This document shows positions 52,087-60,160 of a stretch of 64,000 nucleotides of DNA, in pieces; position 1 is the first letter of the stretch; each line of letters begins with the position of its first letter. The stretch comes from Sphingomonas sp. URHD0057. Lineage in GTDB: Bacteria; Pseudomonadota; Alphaproteobacteria; Sphingomonadales; Sphingomonadaceae. The stretch covers positions 434,001-498,000 of the forward strand of contig NZ_KK211162.1 in NCBI RefSeq assembly GCF_000620665.1, in the 5' to 3' direction. The notes beneath the pieces were generated by a model, which worked only from the letters and a program-made list of their open reading frames with translations, was not told the DNA's origin and did not search any database. The position numbers were made by a program, and so were the translations under genes.

Positions 52087-52647
52087 TCAGCCGACGGTCA
52101 GCGTCGGGTTCATCCGGATCGGCCGGCTCAGGTTGAAGTAATTGGGGGAGGTTTTGATCACCGCCTGGTGGATCTCCTCGAACTGCTCGGGCGTGCCGTC
52201 GCCCGCGATGCGCACTTCGTAATCGACATCGGTGTAGCCGGCCGGAACCTCGTCGCTGAGGCCGAGGAAGGCTCGCAGGTCGAGCTTGCCGCGGGTGCGG
52301 ATCTCAAGGCTGTCGAGAGTGATGCCGCGGATCGCGGCGCCGGCGACGTAGCCGACGGTGATGCAGGCGTTGAACGCCGCCATTAGCAGCTCCTGCGGGT
52401 TGGGTGCGCTGTCGGTGCCGAGCAGCTCGCACGGCTCGTCGGCGACGATCTTGTGGCGCCGCGCGATGCGGTTGCCGGCAAGGTCGTAGCCCTCGACCAT
52501 CGTCTCACTGCGGGTCTGGCCGGTCCAACGGGTAACGACGTCGAAGCCGACCTGGGCCTGCCCGGCGTCTTTCTCGATCGCCTCGACGACGTCGCCGAGC
52601 GCAGCGAGGTCGAGGCCGTTGACGCGGGATTTCACGGTATCAAGCAT
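52087..52647 (-). CDS. OsmC-family protein
   Basis: 186 aa from ATG 52647 (AAGGAG nine bases upstream). OsmC/Ohr fold: SETMVEGYDLAGNRIARRHK, then SAPNPQELLMAAFNACITVG (the C motif with Cys about 114) and DVDYEVRIAGDGTPEQFEEI. The family reduces organic peroxides using two reactive Cys; only the first is clear here, so peroxidase activity is uncertain. It follows the diiron protein gene by 28 bp and is likely the distal gene of that unit. Confidence 0.8.
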   Translation of the reverse strand: MLDTVKSRVNGLDLAALGDVVEAIEKDAGQAQVGFDVVTRWTGQTRSETMVEGYDLAGNRIARRHKIVADEPCELLGTDSAPNPQELLMAAFNACITVGYVAGAAIRGITLDSLEIRTRGKLDLRAFLGLSDEVPAGYTDVDYEVRIAGDGTPEQFEEIHQAVIKTSPNYFNLSRPIRMNPTLTVG

Positions 52648-52675
52648 TGAAATTACTCCTTGGGTTGATCGGGTT

Positions 52676-53584
52676 TCAGGCGAACAGCGGGGCGGCTTCG
52701 GCAATCCGCTCGGCGGCGCGCGGCGACAGGCCCTCGAGCGTCGCCTTGAAGCGCTCGTGGACCATGCCCGAGCCGATGTAGGTCCAGCGCGCGGCCTGAT
52801 GCTGCTGGCTGATGATGTCGGCGCGGTTGGGAAGCACGCGGCCGATGATCTGCTCCAACGCATCCATGTTGAAGTGCGCCTGCTGGCACAGGCCCTCGTC
52901 GAGGAAGCTGCCGATCTCGAAGAATTCATCGATGACGCGATCGATCTTCTTGTCGCTGAGGCCGGCGCCGAGCTTTTCGACGATCAAGGTATCGAGCTTG
53001 GCGTGCTGCGCTTCCTCCATCCAGTGATGGCGCAGCAGGCTCTTGAACAACGGGTCGAGATCGCGATCGTCGCGGATCGAGCCCAAATAATGGCTCTGGC
53101 TCATCCACTCGATCATCAGGATTACGAGGCCGACCGCGAGCGGGTCATGGCTGAGCACCTTGGCGCCGATCGCTTCCGAGGGACCGATGACCCGGCACTC
53201 GACCGGGAAACCGCGGACGAAGGCGGCGTGGAAGCGCTTGAACAGATGGATGTGTTTGGCTTCCTCGGTCGCGAAGTTGAGCAGCGCCCGCACCCGCCAG
53301 TCGTCGTCATCGTGCAGCGCGGTGCGCGAGTGATCGATCAGGAACGGGAGAATGAATTCCTCGACGATCGCGAAGATCGACAGATACTGATGCGCGCTGA
53401 TCTGGTTGAGGATGCGCTGCTCATCGCCGTCGAGCGAGGCGACCACCGCGGTGCGCGCCAGGCTCTCGGGCAGGAAGTGGCGCGAGAAATCCAGGTCCTG
53501 GTCCTCGCGCAGCACATCGTCGAGCATCCACTGCGCCCGCAGCGAGGTCGCCAGCGTCATCTTGTAGTTGAAGTCGTGATACAC
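52676..53584 (-). CDS. AurF-like diiron oxygenase / ferritin-like protein
   Basis: 302 aa from GTG 53584, which follows AAGGAG by eight bases; the frame extends to 53731 but that part is antisense to the 38-aa ORF region. Two EExxH segments (TEEAKHIH at 106-113, MEEAQHAK at 189-196) and other Glu (VEEF at 74-77; MIEW at 157-160) place it with four-helix-bundle diiron proteins, closest in layout to p-aminobenzoate N-oxygenase AurF. The substrate is unknown; an N-oxygenation or a peroxide-handling role are both possible. It lies between a 38-aa membrane protein gene and OsmC. Confidence 0.7.
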   Translation of the reverse strand: MYHDFNYKMTLATSLRAQWMLDDVLREDQDLDFSRHFLPESLARTAVVASLDGDEQRILNQISAHQYLSIFAIVEEFILPFLIDHSRTALHDDDDWRVRALLNFATEEAKHIHLFKRFHAAFVRGFPVECRVIGPSEAIGAKVLSHDPLAVGLVILMIEWMSQSHYLGSIRDDRDLDPLFKSLLRHHWMEEAQHAKLDTLIVEKLGAGLSDKKIDRVIDEFFEIGSFLDEGLCQQAHFNMDALEQIIGRVLPNRADIISQQHQAARWTYIGSGMVHERFKATLEGLSPRAAERIAEAAPLFA

Positions 53585-53604
53585 GGCCCGGACTCCTTCT
53601 ATTC

Positions 53605-53721
53605 CTAAGAGTGAAGCAAAGCCGGCAGCACCGCGGTCGAAACCGCAGACATTCCGGAAAGAACTGCAAAGACCATCGCGACGAATTGTCGCGAACGGAG
53701 CTCGTAATTGGCGTCGGTCAT
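53605..53721 (-). CDS. 38-aa single-pass membrane protein
   Basis: ATG 53721 to TAG 53605: MTDANYELRSRQFVAMVFAV LSGMSAVSTAVLPALLHS. One hydrophobic helix (residues 13-35). It is the first gene of the leftward unit ahead of the diiron gene and lies 172 bp from the AraC regulator start. Too short for routine calling; judged from clean design and position. Confidence 0.5.
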   Translation of the reverse strand: MTDANYELRSRQFVAMVFAVLSGMSAVSTAVLPALLHS

Positions 53722-53774
53722 CTCTTGTCACCTTCCCTTTTTTCGGATGAGTTTTCCCGTCTCGAAAAGCGCTG

Positions 53775-53789
53775 CTTTCCGAGGGAAAG
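53775..53789. promoter_or_regulatory. 15-bp palindrome CTTTCCGAGGGAAAG, possible operator
   Basis: Perfect six-base arms around GAG in the AT-richer stretch (53722-53893) between the divergent 38-aa membrane protein and AraC fusion genes. Its place fits an operator for one or both directions. Confidence 0.35.
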
Positions 53790-53834
53790 GAATCTCTTCC
53801 GATTTGACGAAAGAGGATTTAGGCGATCACCCGA

Positions 53835-53864
53835 TTCGGCAAAATGATTGCGCCGCCGTATAAA
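53835..53864 (+). promoter_or_regulatory. Possible promoter of the AraC-hydrolase gene
   Basis: TATAAA at 53859-53864, 29 bp before the ATG, with TTCGGC 18 bp further upstream as a weak -35. Confidence 0.3.
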
Positions 53865-53893
53865 TTGACCGAAACGCCGGAACGCACCCGCAA

Positions 53894-55708
53894 ATGGACA
53901 TTCTCGACGAGATCCTGAGCTCGCTTCGCCTGAGCGGCGGGGTCGTCATCGACGGCGAGTTCAGCGGCGACTATTGCGTGCTGGCGCAGTTCACGCCGGA
54001 CCATTTCGCGCCGTTCTTTCCCGAGCCCGATGCGCTGATCAGCTATCATTACGTGCGCTCGGGAAAGATGCTGGTCGAGGTCGACGGGCAACCGCCGACG
54101 ATGGTCGAGGCGGGCGGAATCGCGATCCTGCCGCGCAACGACCCCCACCTGCTGTCGAGCCGGAGCGGACTCCAGCCCGCCGATGCAAGCCAGGTCGGCT
54201 GGGTCACCGCCGACGGCGTCCATCGCGTGAAGAGCGGCACCGACGGCAGCAAGACCGAGGTGTGGTGCGGCTTCCTCGGCACCGCGAAGAGCGCCGGCCA
54301 TCCGTTGCTGGACGCGCTGCCGCCCTTGCTGACGCTGAACGCCAGCGGCGGCGAAGCGCAATGGCTCGACAGCTCGATGCGCTTCCTCGCCGAGGAGCAG
54401 CCGTCGCCCGACATTGTGGCGCGTCAGGCCGAGCTGTTCCTCGCCCAGGCGGTCCGCGAATATGTCGAGCACCTGCCGCCGGGATCGGACGGCTGGTTGC
54501 GCGGGCTCGCCGACCCGGCGGTGTCGAAGGCGCTGTCGATCATCCACGAATGCTATGCCGAGGACCTCGACGTCGAGAGCCTGGCGCGCGCGGCCGGCGT
54601 GTCGCGGTCGGTGCTCGGCGAGCGCTTCGCCGAGCTGATCGGCGAGCCGCCGATGCGCTATTGCGCGCGCTGGCGGATGCGCATCGCCCAGAACCTGCTG
54701 CGCGAGACCGACCAGAACACCGCAAGCATCGCCTACGCCGTCGGCTTCGCTAGCGAGGCGGCGTTCAACCGCGCGTTCAAGCGCGAGTTCGGCGAGCCCC
54801 CGGCGAGCTGGCGGCGGCGGATGGAGGAGCAGGAGCAGGCGCTCGCCGAGCGGGCGACGCCGCAGCCCCTGCCGCCGCAGCAGGTCCGCTATTGCAATGC
54901 ACGGGACGGGACGCGGCTCGCCTATTCGATCACCGGCGAGGGCCCGCCGATCGTCAAGACGGCGAACTGGCTCAACCATATCGAATATGACTGGGACAGC
55001 CCGCTGTGGCAGCACTGGATCCAGGAGTTCACGCGCTGCGGCAGCCTGGTTCGCTACGACGAGCGCGGCAACGGTCTCAGCGACTGGGACACGCCCGAAT
55101 TGTCGCTCGACGCGTTCGTCGACGATTTGGCGACGGTGGTCGACAAACTGGAGCTCGCGGCGTTCGACCTGCTGGCGATCAGCCAAGGCGCGGCGGTGGC
55201 GATCGCTTATGCGGTGCGCAACCCGGACCGGGTGCGCAGGCTGGTCATCTGCAACGGCTATGCGGAAGGGTGGGCGGTGCGCGCCGATGCGGCCGAGGTC
55301 GCGCGGCGCGAGGCGATGCTGACGCTGACTCAAATGGGCTGGGGCGCGGACAACCCGGCCTATCGCCAGCTGTTCACCAACCATTATGTGCCGGGCGCGA
55401 GCCCCAAGCAGATGGGCTGGTTCAATGAAATGCAGCGGCTGTCTGCGTCGCCGGAGAATGCAGTGCGGCTGCAGCGCGCGCTGTCATTGCTCGACGTCTG
55501 CGAGCTGCTCCCGCAGGTGCGGACGCCGACGCTGGTGTTTCATTCGCGCGAGGACCAGGCGGTGCCGTTCGGCCAGGGCGAAGTGTTGGCCGGCGGAATC
55601 CCCGGCGCGGCGTTCGTGCCACTCGAAAGCCGCAACCACATATTGCTGGAGAGCGAGCCCGCGTGGCGCATGTTCAGTGACGTAACGCGCGAGTTTTTGA
55701 AGGGTTAG
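53894..55708 (+). CDS. AraC-type regulator fused to an alpha/beta hydrolase
   Basis: 604 aa. Residues 20-190 form a cupin-type sensor (AraC ligand domain; HYVRSGKMLVEVDGQ). Residues 208-305 are the AraC double HTH (DLDVESLARAAGVSRSVLGE; TASIAYAVGFASEAAFNRAF). From 335 to 604 is an alpha/beta hydrolase (LAYSITGEGPPIVKTANWL; RYDERGNGLSDW) with triad Ser430 (AISQG, where Ala replaces the first Gly), Asp554 and His582. The hydrolase could convert or sense the inducer. It is divergent from the 38-aa/diiron/OsmC unit and probably controls it. Confidence 0.85.
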   Translation: MDILDEILSSLRLSGGVVIDGEFSGDYCVLAQFTPDHFAPFFPEPDALISYHYVRSGKMLVEVDGQPPTMVEAGGIAILPRNDPHLLSSRSGLQPADASQVGWVTADGVHRVKSGTDGSKTEVWCGFLGTAKSAGHPLLDALPPLLTLNASGGEAQWLDSSMRFLAEEQPSPDIVARQAELFLAQAVREYVEHLPPGSDGWLRGLADPAVSKALSIIHECYAEDLDVESLARAAGVSRSVLGERFAELIGEPPMRYCARWRMRIAQNLLRETDQNTASIAYAVGFASEAAFNRAFKREFGEPPASWRRRMEEQEQALAERATPQPLPPQQVRYCNARDGTRLAYSITGEGPPIVKTANWLNHIEYDWDSPLWQHWIQEFTRCGSLVRYDERGNGLSDWDTPELSLDAFVDDLATVVDKLELAAFDLLAISQGAAVAIAYAVRNPDRVRRLVICNGYAEGWAVRADAAEVARREAMLTLTQMGWGADNPAYRQLFTNHYVPGASPKQMGWFNEMQRLSASPENAVRLQRALSLLDVCELLPQVRTPTLVFHSREDQAVPFGQGEVLAGGIPGAAFVPLESRNHILLESEPAWRMFSDVTREFLKG

Positions 55709-55774
55709 ATGGCGGTTTGTCTGCCTTCGACCCAAAGCAGACTCGGAGCTACTGAATCTAGTAACAGAGGCCGT

Positions 55775-56320
55775 ATGCAATTTGATCTCACGCTTGTCCT
55801 CAGCTTCTTAGAAAAGGCGTTTGTCGTCCTTTTGGCGCCTGCTGGGATTTGGTTTGGGTGGCTTCTGCAGCACAAGGACAAGGCCGAGGATCGAGCCCAA
55901 CAACAACAAGAGCGGCTTCGAGATAAGGCGGAAGAAATTTATGCCGAGCTCAGCGCGGTTCAGGATGTATCCAAGGCCGCTCTCCTCCACGCCCTTCGTG
56001 ATCTTCAGGGCACTCTCGAGGGGCCTCCCGGCTTTTCGCCCGACGTCAAATTTGATCGCCTTAACGCGCTGCTGTGGATGTATTTTCCAGGAGCTGAGCA
56101 GATCATGGTGAATCACACGTCTGCGATTTATGAGTCAGCCAAGAAACACTCCGAACTCTTTGCGAAGGTCCAAGGCGACCAGTCCCTCGCTGTGGAGGAA
56201 AAGCTCAAGCGCGTTAAACAGTCGACGCTCGATCAGGCTAAGGCGAATCAGGCACTAACAACTGAAACCGTAGCCAAGCTCACTATGTTTATGAATCAAG
56301 AGGTCAAGAAGTTGCTGTAG
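55775..56320 (+). CDS. Membrane-anchored coiled-coil protein
   Basis: 181 aa from ATG 55775 (AGAGG upstream). One membrane helix (LEKAFVVLLAPAGIWFGWLL, about 12-31) then a Q/K/E-rich coiled coil (DKAEDRAQQQQERLRDKAEE) and a helical C-terminal part. Base composition is less GC-rich than neighbours, suggesting acquisition. Function unknown; it lies 66 bp behind the AraC fusion on the same strand. Confidence 0.6.
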   Translation: MQFDLTLVLSFLEKAFVVLLAPAGIWFGWLLQHKDKAEDRAQQQQERLRDKAEEIYAELSAVQDVSKAALLHALRDLQGTLEGPPGFSPDVKFDRLNALLWMYFPGAEQIMVNHTSAIYESAKKHSELFAKVQGDQSLAVEEKLKRVKQSTLDQAKANQALTTETVAKLTMFMNQEVKKLL

Positions 56321-56356
56321 TCGCGCGCCGCGCCGCTCACGCAGCGGCGTCGTAAT

Positions 56357-56380
56357 GTCAGCTTTCCACCCATTTCAGAC
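56357..56380. repeat. 24-bp palindromic repeat, copy 3 (diverged)
   Basis: GTCAGCTTTCCACCC-ATTTCAGAC; same as the copies at 17550 and 17806 with three changes that lessen pairing of the ends. Confidence 0.55.
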
Positions 56381-56499
56381 GTTGGGTCGCAGCCGTCACG
56401 CGAGTGAATCACGTGACGTCGATCATACCCCCTCCACCATCGAATCTTCGTTCGACGGTCCCCCTCCCCACCGCTGCGCGATAGGGAGGAGCTTAAGCG

Positions 56500-57156
56500 C
56501 TAACGAACCCTTGGCCCGCCGAACGGGAGCGGTGGCGGCGGGCGGCGGTCTCGGCGGGGGAGCTGGGCCTGGTAGGCGACGCCGCAATGCTGGACGCAAT
56601 AAGGGAAGCCGGGGTTCGATTGTTGCCCGCAGAAATGGAAGTCGGGCTCGCCGGGGTGGCCCATCGGCCACTTGCAGATGCGGTCGTTGAGATCGAGCAG
56701 GCTGGTCTTGTCGGCGACCTCGGGGCTCGGCTTGGCCGGTATCAGGCGGCGCGGCGGCGCGGGCGGGATCGGCGGCTGCTGATCGCCGGGGCCCTGGCGG
56801 ATGAAGCCGCCGGGGCCAATCGAGCGATATTGCAGCTCCTGCGTCGGGCGTTGCGGCGACGGCGCGCTGCCGGGAGCGCCCGATGCTGCGGCTGAATTGG
56901 CGCGAGGCGCGGGCGAATCGGCCTTGGCCGCGGGCTTTGACGCGGCGGGAGCCGGGGCGGGCGCAGCCTTCGCCTTGGCTTCCTTCTCCTCGCCCGGCTT
57001 GACCGGCGAGGGACGCTGCTCGAGGCCGAGGCGGTGCGCCTTGCCGATCACGGCATTGCGGCTGACTCCGCCGAGCTCGTCGGCGATCTGGCTGGCAGTG
57101 GCGCCATCGTGCCACATCTTTTTCAGGCGCTCGATGCGCTCTTCGGTCCACGACAT
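56500..57156 (-). CDS. gcrA: GcrA-type cell-cycle regulator
   Basis: 218 aa from ATG 57156. N-terminal MSWTEERIERLKKMWHDGAT ASQIADELGGVSRNAVIGKAHRLGL is the conserved GcrA DNA-binding domain, followed by a long Pro/Ala/Lys linker and the C-terminal CKWPMGHPGEPDFHFCGQ...PYCVQHCGVAYQ cysteine region. GcrA associates with sigma-70 RNA polymerase at CcrM-methylated GANTC promoters in alphaproteobacteria and drives cell-division genes. Adjacent to argD and a permease here. Confidence 0.92.
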   Translation of the reverse strand: MSWTEERIERLKKMWHDGATASQIADELGGVSRNAVIGKAHRLGLEQRPSPVKPGEEKEAKAKAAPAPAPAASKPAAKADSPAPRANSAAASGAPGSAPSPQRPTQELQYRSIGPGGFIRQGPGDQQPPIPPAPPRRLIPAKPSPEVADKTSLLDLNDRICKWPMGHPGEPDFHFCGQQSNPGFPYCVQHCGVAYQAQLPRRDRRPPPPLPFGGPRVR

Positions 57157-57213
57157 CGTTAAATATTGCTCCAAACTTGCCGGGTCACTTCCCAGCCGAT
57201 AGGCGCCTCACCC

Positions 57214-58041
57214 GTGAACGACCAAGCTCGCCACTGGATGCGCCACGAACCGGGCGTACCGCAGCTTAAAGGCGTAAATTGGGGAGGCCTCAAGACCCTC
57301 TATATCAAGGAGGTGCGCCGGTTCTTCAAGGTCCAGATGCAGACCGTGTGGGCGCCGGCGATCACGACCCTGCTGTATCTTGCGATCTTCACCATCGCGC
57401 TGGGGCGCGGCGGGCGCACCGTGATGGGCGTGCCGTTCGCCAATTTCCTGGCGCCGGGCCTGATCGTGATGGCGATGATCCAGAACGCCTTCGCCAACTC
57501 GAGCTTCTCGCTGCTGGTCGGCAAGATCCAGGGCAATATCGTCGACTATCTGATGCCGCCGCTGTCGACCGGCGAGCTGATCGCCGGGCTGGTCGGAGCG
57601 TCGGTGACGCGCGCGGTCCTGGTCGGCTGCGCGGTGTGGCTGGCGATGCTGCTGTGGCCCGGCGTGTCGGTCAGCGTCCACAATCCGGCTCTGGTGATCT
57701 GGTTCGGGCTGATGGGCTCGCTGCTGCTGGCGTTCCTCGGGCTGTTGACCTCGATCTGGGCGGAGAAGTTCGACCATGCCGCCGCGGTGACCAACTTCGT
57801 CGTCACCCCGCTGTCGCTACTGAGCGGCACCTTCTATTCGGTCCACCAGCTCGCGCCCAAGTTCCAGGCGGTGAGTCATGCCAATCCGTTCTTCTATGTG
57901 ATCTCGGGCTTTCGCGCCGGCTTCCTCGGCGTCAGCGATTCGCCGCTGATGGTCGGCGGGATCGCGCTGTTGGCGGTGAACGTCGCGCTGTGGGCGCTGT
58001 GCTACGCGCTGCTGAAGAGCGGATGGAAGATCAAGAACTAA
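57214..58041 (+). CDS. ABC-2 type transporter permease
   Basis: About 275 aa from GTG 57214 (an ATG at 57238 is also in frame; no strong ribosome site decides). YIKEVRRFFKVQMQTVWAPA is the N-terminal cytoplasmic amphipathic lead, then six helices with NSSFSLLVGKIQGNIVDYLM PPLS and TPLSLLSGTFYSVHQL, the signatures of ABC-2 (YadH/NodJ-like) permeases. Its ATPase is not in this window. YadH-like permeases are inner-membrane exporters of unknown substrate. Confidence 0.85.
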   Translation: MNDQARHWMRHEPGVPQLKGVNWGGLKTLYIKEVRRFFKVQMQTVWAPAITTLLYLAIFTIALGRGGRTVMGVPFANFLAPGLIVMAMIQNAFANSSFSLLVGKIQGNIVDYLMPPLSTGELIAGLVGASVTRAVLVGCAVWLAMLLWPGVSVSVHNPALVIWFGLMGSLLLAFLGLLTSIWAEKFDHAAAVTNFVVTPLSLLSGTFYSVHQLAPKFQAVSHANPFFYVISGFRAGFLGVSDSPLMVGGIALLAVNVALWALCYALLKSGWKIKN

Positions 58042-58058
58042 ATTTGGCGGGGGCTTTG

Positions 58059-58412
58059 ATGATAGATCTGTTGCTACCGATGTTCGTGCTTCTCCTGTTC
58101 ACGATCATCATTCTCGCGATCATTCGACTGCTTGAGACGGCGGTTCTGAGCCGACTGATCAAGTCCGCTCTCCGCGACCATCCGGAGAGCGTCCCGGGTC
58201 TGGTCGCCAAAATAGGAGAGCGCCGTCCCCAAACCGAAGAAATCTATGGCTGGGTCTTGGTTGCCCTCGCGGTCGGCCTGGTCGCCTACTCGGGCTTAGG
58301 TGGCGGCACCGAGTCGATTGAAGTTGCGAAAATCGCGATCGTCCCGGCGATCGTCGGATGTGCGATCATCGCATATGATCGACTGCGGTTGCGTCGGATG
58401 AAAGGTATCTGA
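58059..58412 (+). CDS. Small membrane protein
   Basis: 117 aa from ATG 58059 in another frame from the preceding ORF. Three hydrophobic helices (MIDLLLPMFVLLLFTIIILA, WVLVALAVGLVAYSGLG, IAIVPAIVGCAIIAYDRL). It starts 17 bp after the permease stop, so it may be transcribed with it. Function unknown. Confidence 0.6.
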   Translation: MIDLLLPMFVLLLFTIIILAIIRLLETAVLSRLIKSALRDHPESVPGLVAKIGERRPQTEEIYGWVLVALAVGLVAYSGLGGGTESIEVAKIAIVPAIVGCAIIAYDRLRLRRMKGI

Positions 58413-58504
58413 CAACGCAGGGTTCTATGGCGTTAATGTTGTTGAACGGCGGATAACGCGGGCGTTCAGCCGTGCCTCAAGCGACTCGGCGCACTCTCTC
58501 CCGC

Positions 58505-58999
58505 ATGATGATGAGACCGATTTCAATTCTGGCGCTCGCCGCCGCGCTTGCCGCCGCGGCCCCCGCCGTCGCGCAGAACCGGGCGGAGCCGCCGGCGCGC
58601 GCCCTCCATCGCAATAGCGCCGCCAACTCCCTCAGCGCCCGGATCGCCAGCGTGAACGCGCGGATCGCGATGCTTCGCGACGAGCAGCTGATCAGCTCTG
58701 AAGAAGCGCTCGACCTTCGCGACCAGTCGCGCAGCCTCACTCGGCGGCTGCATGGCATGAGCAGCCGCGACCTGCGCGACCTCGAATACAGCCTCGATCG
58801 CATCGAAAGCCGGGTGCGCTACGCCATGGACGATGCCCGCTGGGGCCATCACGTCGAGGGCGGGCCGCGCCATGTCGACGGCGACCGCGACCGCTACGAG
58901 GTGGACCGCCACGACAGCGATTACGAACATTTCGACCGCTACACGGGCTCGTCCGTCGACCGCTGGCATGACCCGTTCGATCGCGGCGAGCCGCGGTGA
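58505..58999 (+). CDS. Secreted charged helical protein 1
   Basis: 164 aa from ATG 58505 (MMMRPISILALAAALAAAAP). Signal peptide, then a helical repeat-like stretch LSARIASVNARIAMLRDEQL ISSEEALDLRDQSRSLTRRL and a His/Asp/Arg-rich tail (DRDRYEVDRHDSDYEHFDRY). Similar helical signature (RIxxLRDxxLISxxEAxxL) to the two proteins that follow. Periplasmic; function unknown. Confidence 0.6.
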   Translation: MMMRPISILALAAALAAAAPAVAQNRAEPPARALHRNSAANSLSARIASVNARIAMLRDEQLISSEEALDLRDQSRSLTRRLHGMSSRDLRDLEYSLDRIESRVRYAMDDARWGHHVEGGPRHVDGDRDRYEVDRHDSDYEHFDRYTGSSVDRWHDPFDRGEPR

Positions 59000-59030
59000 G
59001 ATCACATTAGTTCAACCAAGGAGAGTCGTA

Positions 59031-59543
59031 ATGCGTAAGTTGGTGATTGCTCTTGCTGCCGCTGGTTCGGCTCTCGCGTTCGCGAGCCCGGCCTCGGCCC
59101 AATATTATCCGCAGCCCCAGCAGCCCTATGGGTATGGCGGCCAGGCCTATGGCTACAACGGCTACGGCAACAACGGCTTCGGCCAGGTCCAGCAGCTACA
59201 GCAGCGGATCGACGCGCTGCAGAACCGCATCCGCTGGATGGACCGCGGCAACGGCCGCGGCCATTCCGCCAAGGGGCTGAAGGAGGAAGCGCGAAGTCTC
59301 GAGAAGCAGATCCGCAAATCCTCGCGCTATGGTCTCAACCCCTATGAGCTGAACGAGATCCAGGCCCGGCTGGCCCGGCTCGAGCAGCGCGTCCAGTTCG
59401 CCGGCAACGCCCGCTACGGCCGCGGCAGCTATAACGGCAATAACGGCTATAACGGCAACAACGGCGGCTATTACGGCGACCGCGACCGTGACGGCCGCGA
59501 CGATCGCTACGAAGACGATCAGGGCCACGACCGCGACGACTGA
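59031..59543 (+). CDS. Secreted charged helical protein 2
   Basis: 170 aa, AAGGAGAG before ATG 59031. Signal peptide (MRKLVIALAAAGSALAFASP ASAQ), then Tyr/Gly/Gln-rich low complexity, a coiled segment VQQLQQRIDALQNRIRWMDR, and an Asn/Gly/Asp-rich C-terminal tail. Nearly the same signal peptide as the next gene, so the two are recent relatives. Confidence 0.65.
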   Translation: MRKLVIALAAAGSALAFASPASAQYYPQPQQPYGYGGQAYGYNGYGNNGFGQVQQLQQRIDALQNRIRWMDRGNGRGHSAKGLKEEARSLEKQIRKSSRYGLNPYELNEIQARLARLEQRVQFAGNARYGRGSYNGNNGYNGNNGGYYGDRDRDGRDDRYEDDQGHDRDD

Positions 59544-59626
59544 ACGGCAGCCGACCGGCGCGTTCAGCACCCAAACAAGGCTCGTGCGTTAGAACCTCCC
59601 ACAATCGCTCAACAAGGAGAGCCAAT

Positions 59627-60025
59627 ATGCGTAAGTTCCTGATCCCGATCGTCGCCGCCGGCTCGGCGCTGGCGTTCGCTGTACCGGCCTCGGCCCAGTG
59701 GGCTCCGCCGGTCTACAACTACCAGCCGTACAGCTACGGCAATGCGTTCAGCTTCCACAATTTCGCGAATTCGATGCAGCAGCGCGTGGAGCGCATCCGC
59801 AACGATGTTCGCGTGATGCAAAGCCGGCGCATCCTGTCGTTCAGCGAGGCGCGCAGCCTCGACCAGCAGGCCAACAACCTGCAGCGTCGGATCTTCCGCG
59901 CCTCGCGCAATGGCATCCAGCGCAACGAGGCCCGGCGCCTCGAGCGGGAAATCCGCAACCTGGAAATCCGCGTGCAGCGCGAAGCACGCGACTGGAACAA
60001 CCGTCCGGGCCGTCGCCGCTACTAA
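59627..60025 (+). CDS. Secreted charged helical protein 3
   Basis: 132 aa, AAGGAGAG before ATG 59627. Signal peptide (MRKFLIPIVAAGSALAFAVP ASAQ); mature part has MQQRVERIRNDVRVMQSRRI and LSFSEARSLDQQANNLQRRI, the same helical pattern as protein 1 (RI..L....IS..EA..L..Q...L.RR). Ends with a strong terminator. Confidence 0.65.
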   Translation: MRKFLIPIVAAGSALAFAVPASAQWAPPVYNYQPYSYGNAFSFHNFANSMQQRVERIRNDVRVMQSRRILSFSEARSLDQQANNLQRRIFRASRNGIQRNEARRLEREIRNLEIRVQREARDWNNRPGRRRY

Positions 60026-60049
60026 GCGGTCCCGAACGGCTCCAAGAGA

Positions 60050-60078
60050 AGGCGCGCCGGGCAACCGGCGCGCCTTTT
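60050..60078 (+). terminator. Rho-independent terminator
   Basis: GGCGCGCCGG, loop GCAA, CCGGCGCGCC, TTTT: a perfect ten-base stem with T-run, 25 bp past the third secreted protein gene. Confidence 0.92.
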
Positions 60079-60160
60079 ACTTTGGCAAGGCCGCTGGCTA
60101 TAGCGCCGCCCATCTGCGGCCGGGGGGCCGCACCCAACATCGCCCAGGAGCCGTACTGCA

